A DNA stretch of 6,335 nucleotides, from contig JAJQCL010000045.1 in the NCBI GenBank assembly GCA_021202715.1, forward strand, positions 1 to 6,335, written 5' to 3'. Source of the DNA: Lachnospiraceae bacterium. GTDB lineage: Bacteria > Bacillota > Clostridia > Lachnospirales > Lachnospiraceae. Positions within the stretch are counted from its first letter, which is position 1, and each line of letters begins with the position of its first letter. Shown piece after piece: positions 6,286 through 6,335 of the stretch. A model generated the notes under the pieces. That model ran no database searches, had not been told where the DNA came from, and saw only the letters and a list, made by a program, of their open reading frames with translations. Both the position numbers and the translations under genes were made by a program.

Positions 6286-6335
6286 ATGATAAACCGACTG
6301 ACCGAGAGAATCCAGAAGCTGGAAGCCCCCGTGGT
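6286..6335 (+). CDS. pyrF: Start of a gene, probably orotidine 5'-phosphate decarboxylase (PyrF), truncated by window edge
   Basis: Only 16 codons and two bases are present, reading MINRLTERIQKLEAPV and continuing off the window. From memory, clostridial PyrF proteins (the longer, type-2 OMP decarboxylases) begin with a very similar stretch, of the form MINKL-EKI----APIVVGLDP. That is the sole basis for the name. PyrF decarboxylates OMP to UMP in the last step of pyrimidine synthesis and is cytoplasmic. The start is supported by a near-perfect Shine-Dalgarno sequence and by a promoter of its own after the hyd terminator. It therefore appears to be a separate transcription unit. The catalytic motifs lie beyond the window, so the call is tentative. 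Confidence 0.55.
   Translation, partial: MINRLTERIQKLEAPV

Noticed and set aside
6255..6335. Open frame from ATG 6255 to the window end, overlapping the pyrF-like start
   Set aside because: It has no ribosome site of its own, and its Gly/Pro/Arg-rich translation looks non-coding. The frame starting at 6286 has an ideal Shine-Dalgarno sequence and a recognisable N-terminus.

Overview
The window reads as one block of a fairly GC-rich genome of an anaerobic Firmicute, most likely a gut-type Clostridia/Lachnospiraceae member. The grounds are strong AGGAGG-type ribosome binding sites, a clostridial-type lipoteichoic acid synthase relative, a trimeric [FeFe]-hydrogenase operon, and a downstream gene start resembling clostridial PyrF. 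All genes seen are on the + strand. No RNA gene, CRISPR array, insertion sequence or attachment site was recognised.

Layout. (1) 1-1938: 3' part of a membrane-anchored LTA-synthase-like phosphotransferase of the sulfatase/alkaline phosphatase fold. It is cut by the left window edge and ends in a repetitive Thr/Glu-rich tail. (2) 1939-2058: intergenic region with a good sigma-A-type promoter (TTGCAA, 17 nt, TATAGT) and a leader of roughly 75 nt. (3) 2059-6149: three tightly packed genes, hydC (NuoE-like), hydB (NuoF-like with extra iron-sulfur domains) and hydA (catalytic [FeFe] hydrogenase). hydC and hydB overlap by 17 nt; hydB and hydA are 22 nt apart. (4) 6150-6285: an intrinsic terminator whose 3' arm contains the -35 box of a second promoter. 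(5) 6286-6335: the first 16 codons of a gene that looks like pyrF.

How the genes work together. HydA carries the H-cluster and a relay of accessory iron-sulfur clusters. HydB carries the FMN/NAD(H) site plus a ferredoxin-like C-terminal domain, and HydC supplies a further [2Fe-2S] cluster. This set matches the cytoplasmic electron-bifurcating (confurcating) HydABC hydrogenases, which couple NAD(H), ferredoxin and H2. In a fermenter the likely direction is H2 production from NADH plus reduced ferredoxin. Every iron-sulfur and H-cluster ligand I could locate is intact. The HydEFG maturases needed to build the H-cluster are not in the window.

I see no convincing undescribed system. The observations most worth a second look are regulatory: the terminator/promoter overlap after hydA, the palindrome inside the hydC promoter spacer, and the repeated TTGCAA -35 box. 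A variant H-cluster L3 motif and the acidic repeat tail of the LTA synthase relative are also noted.
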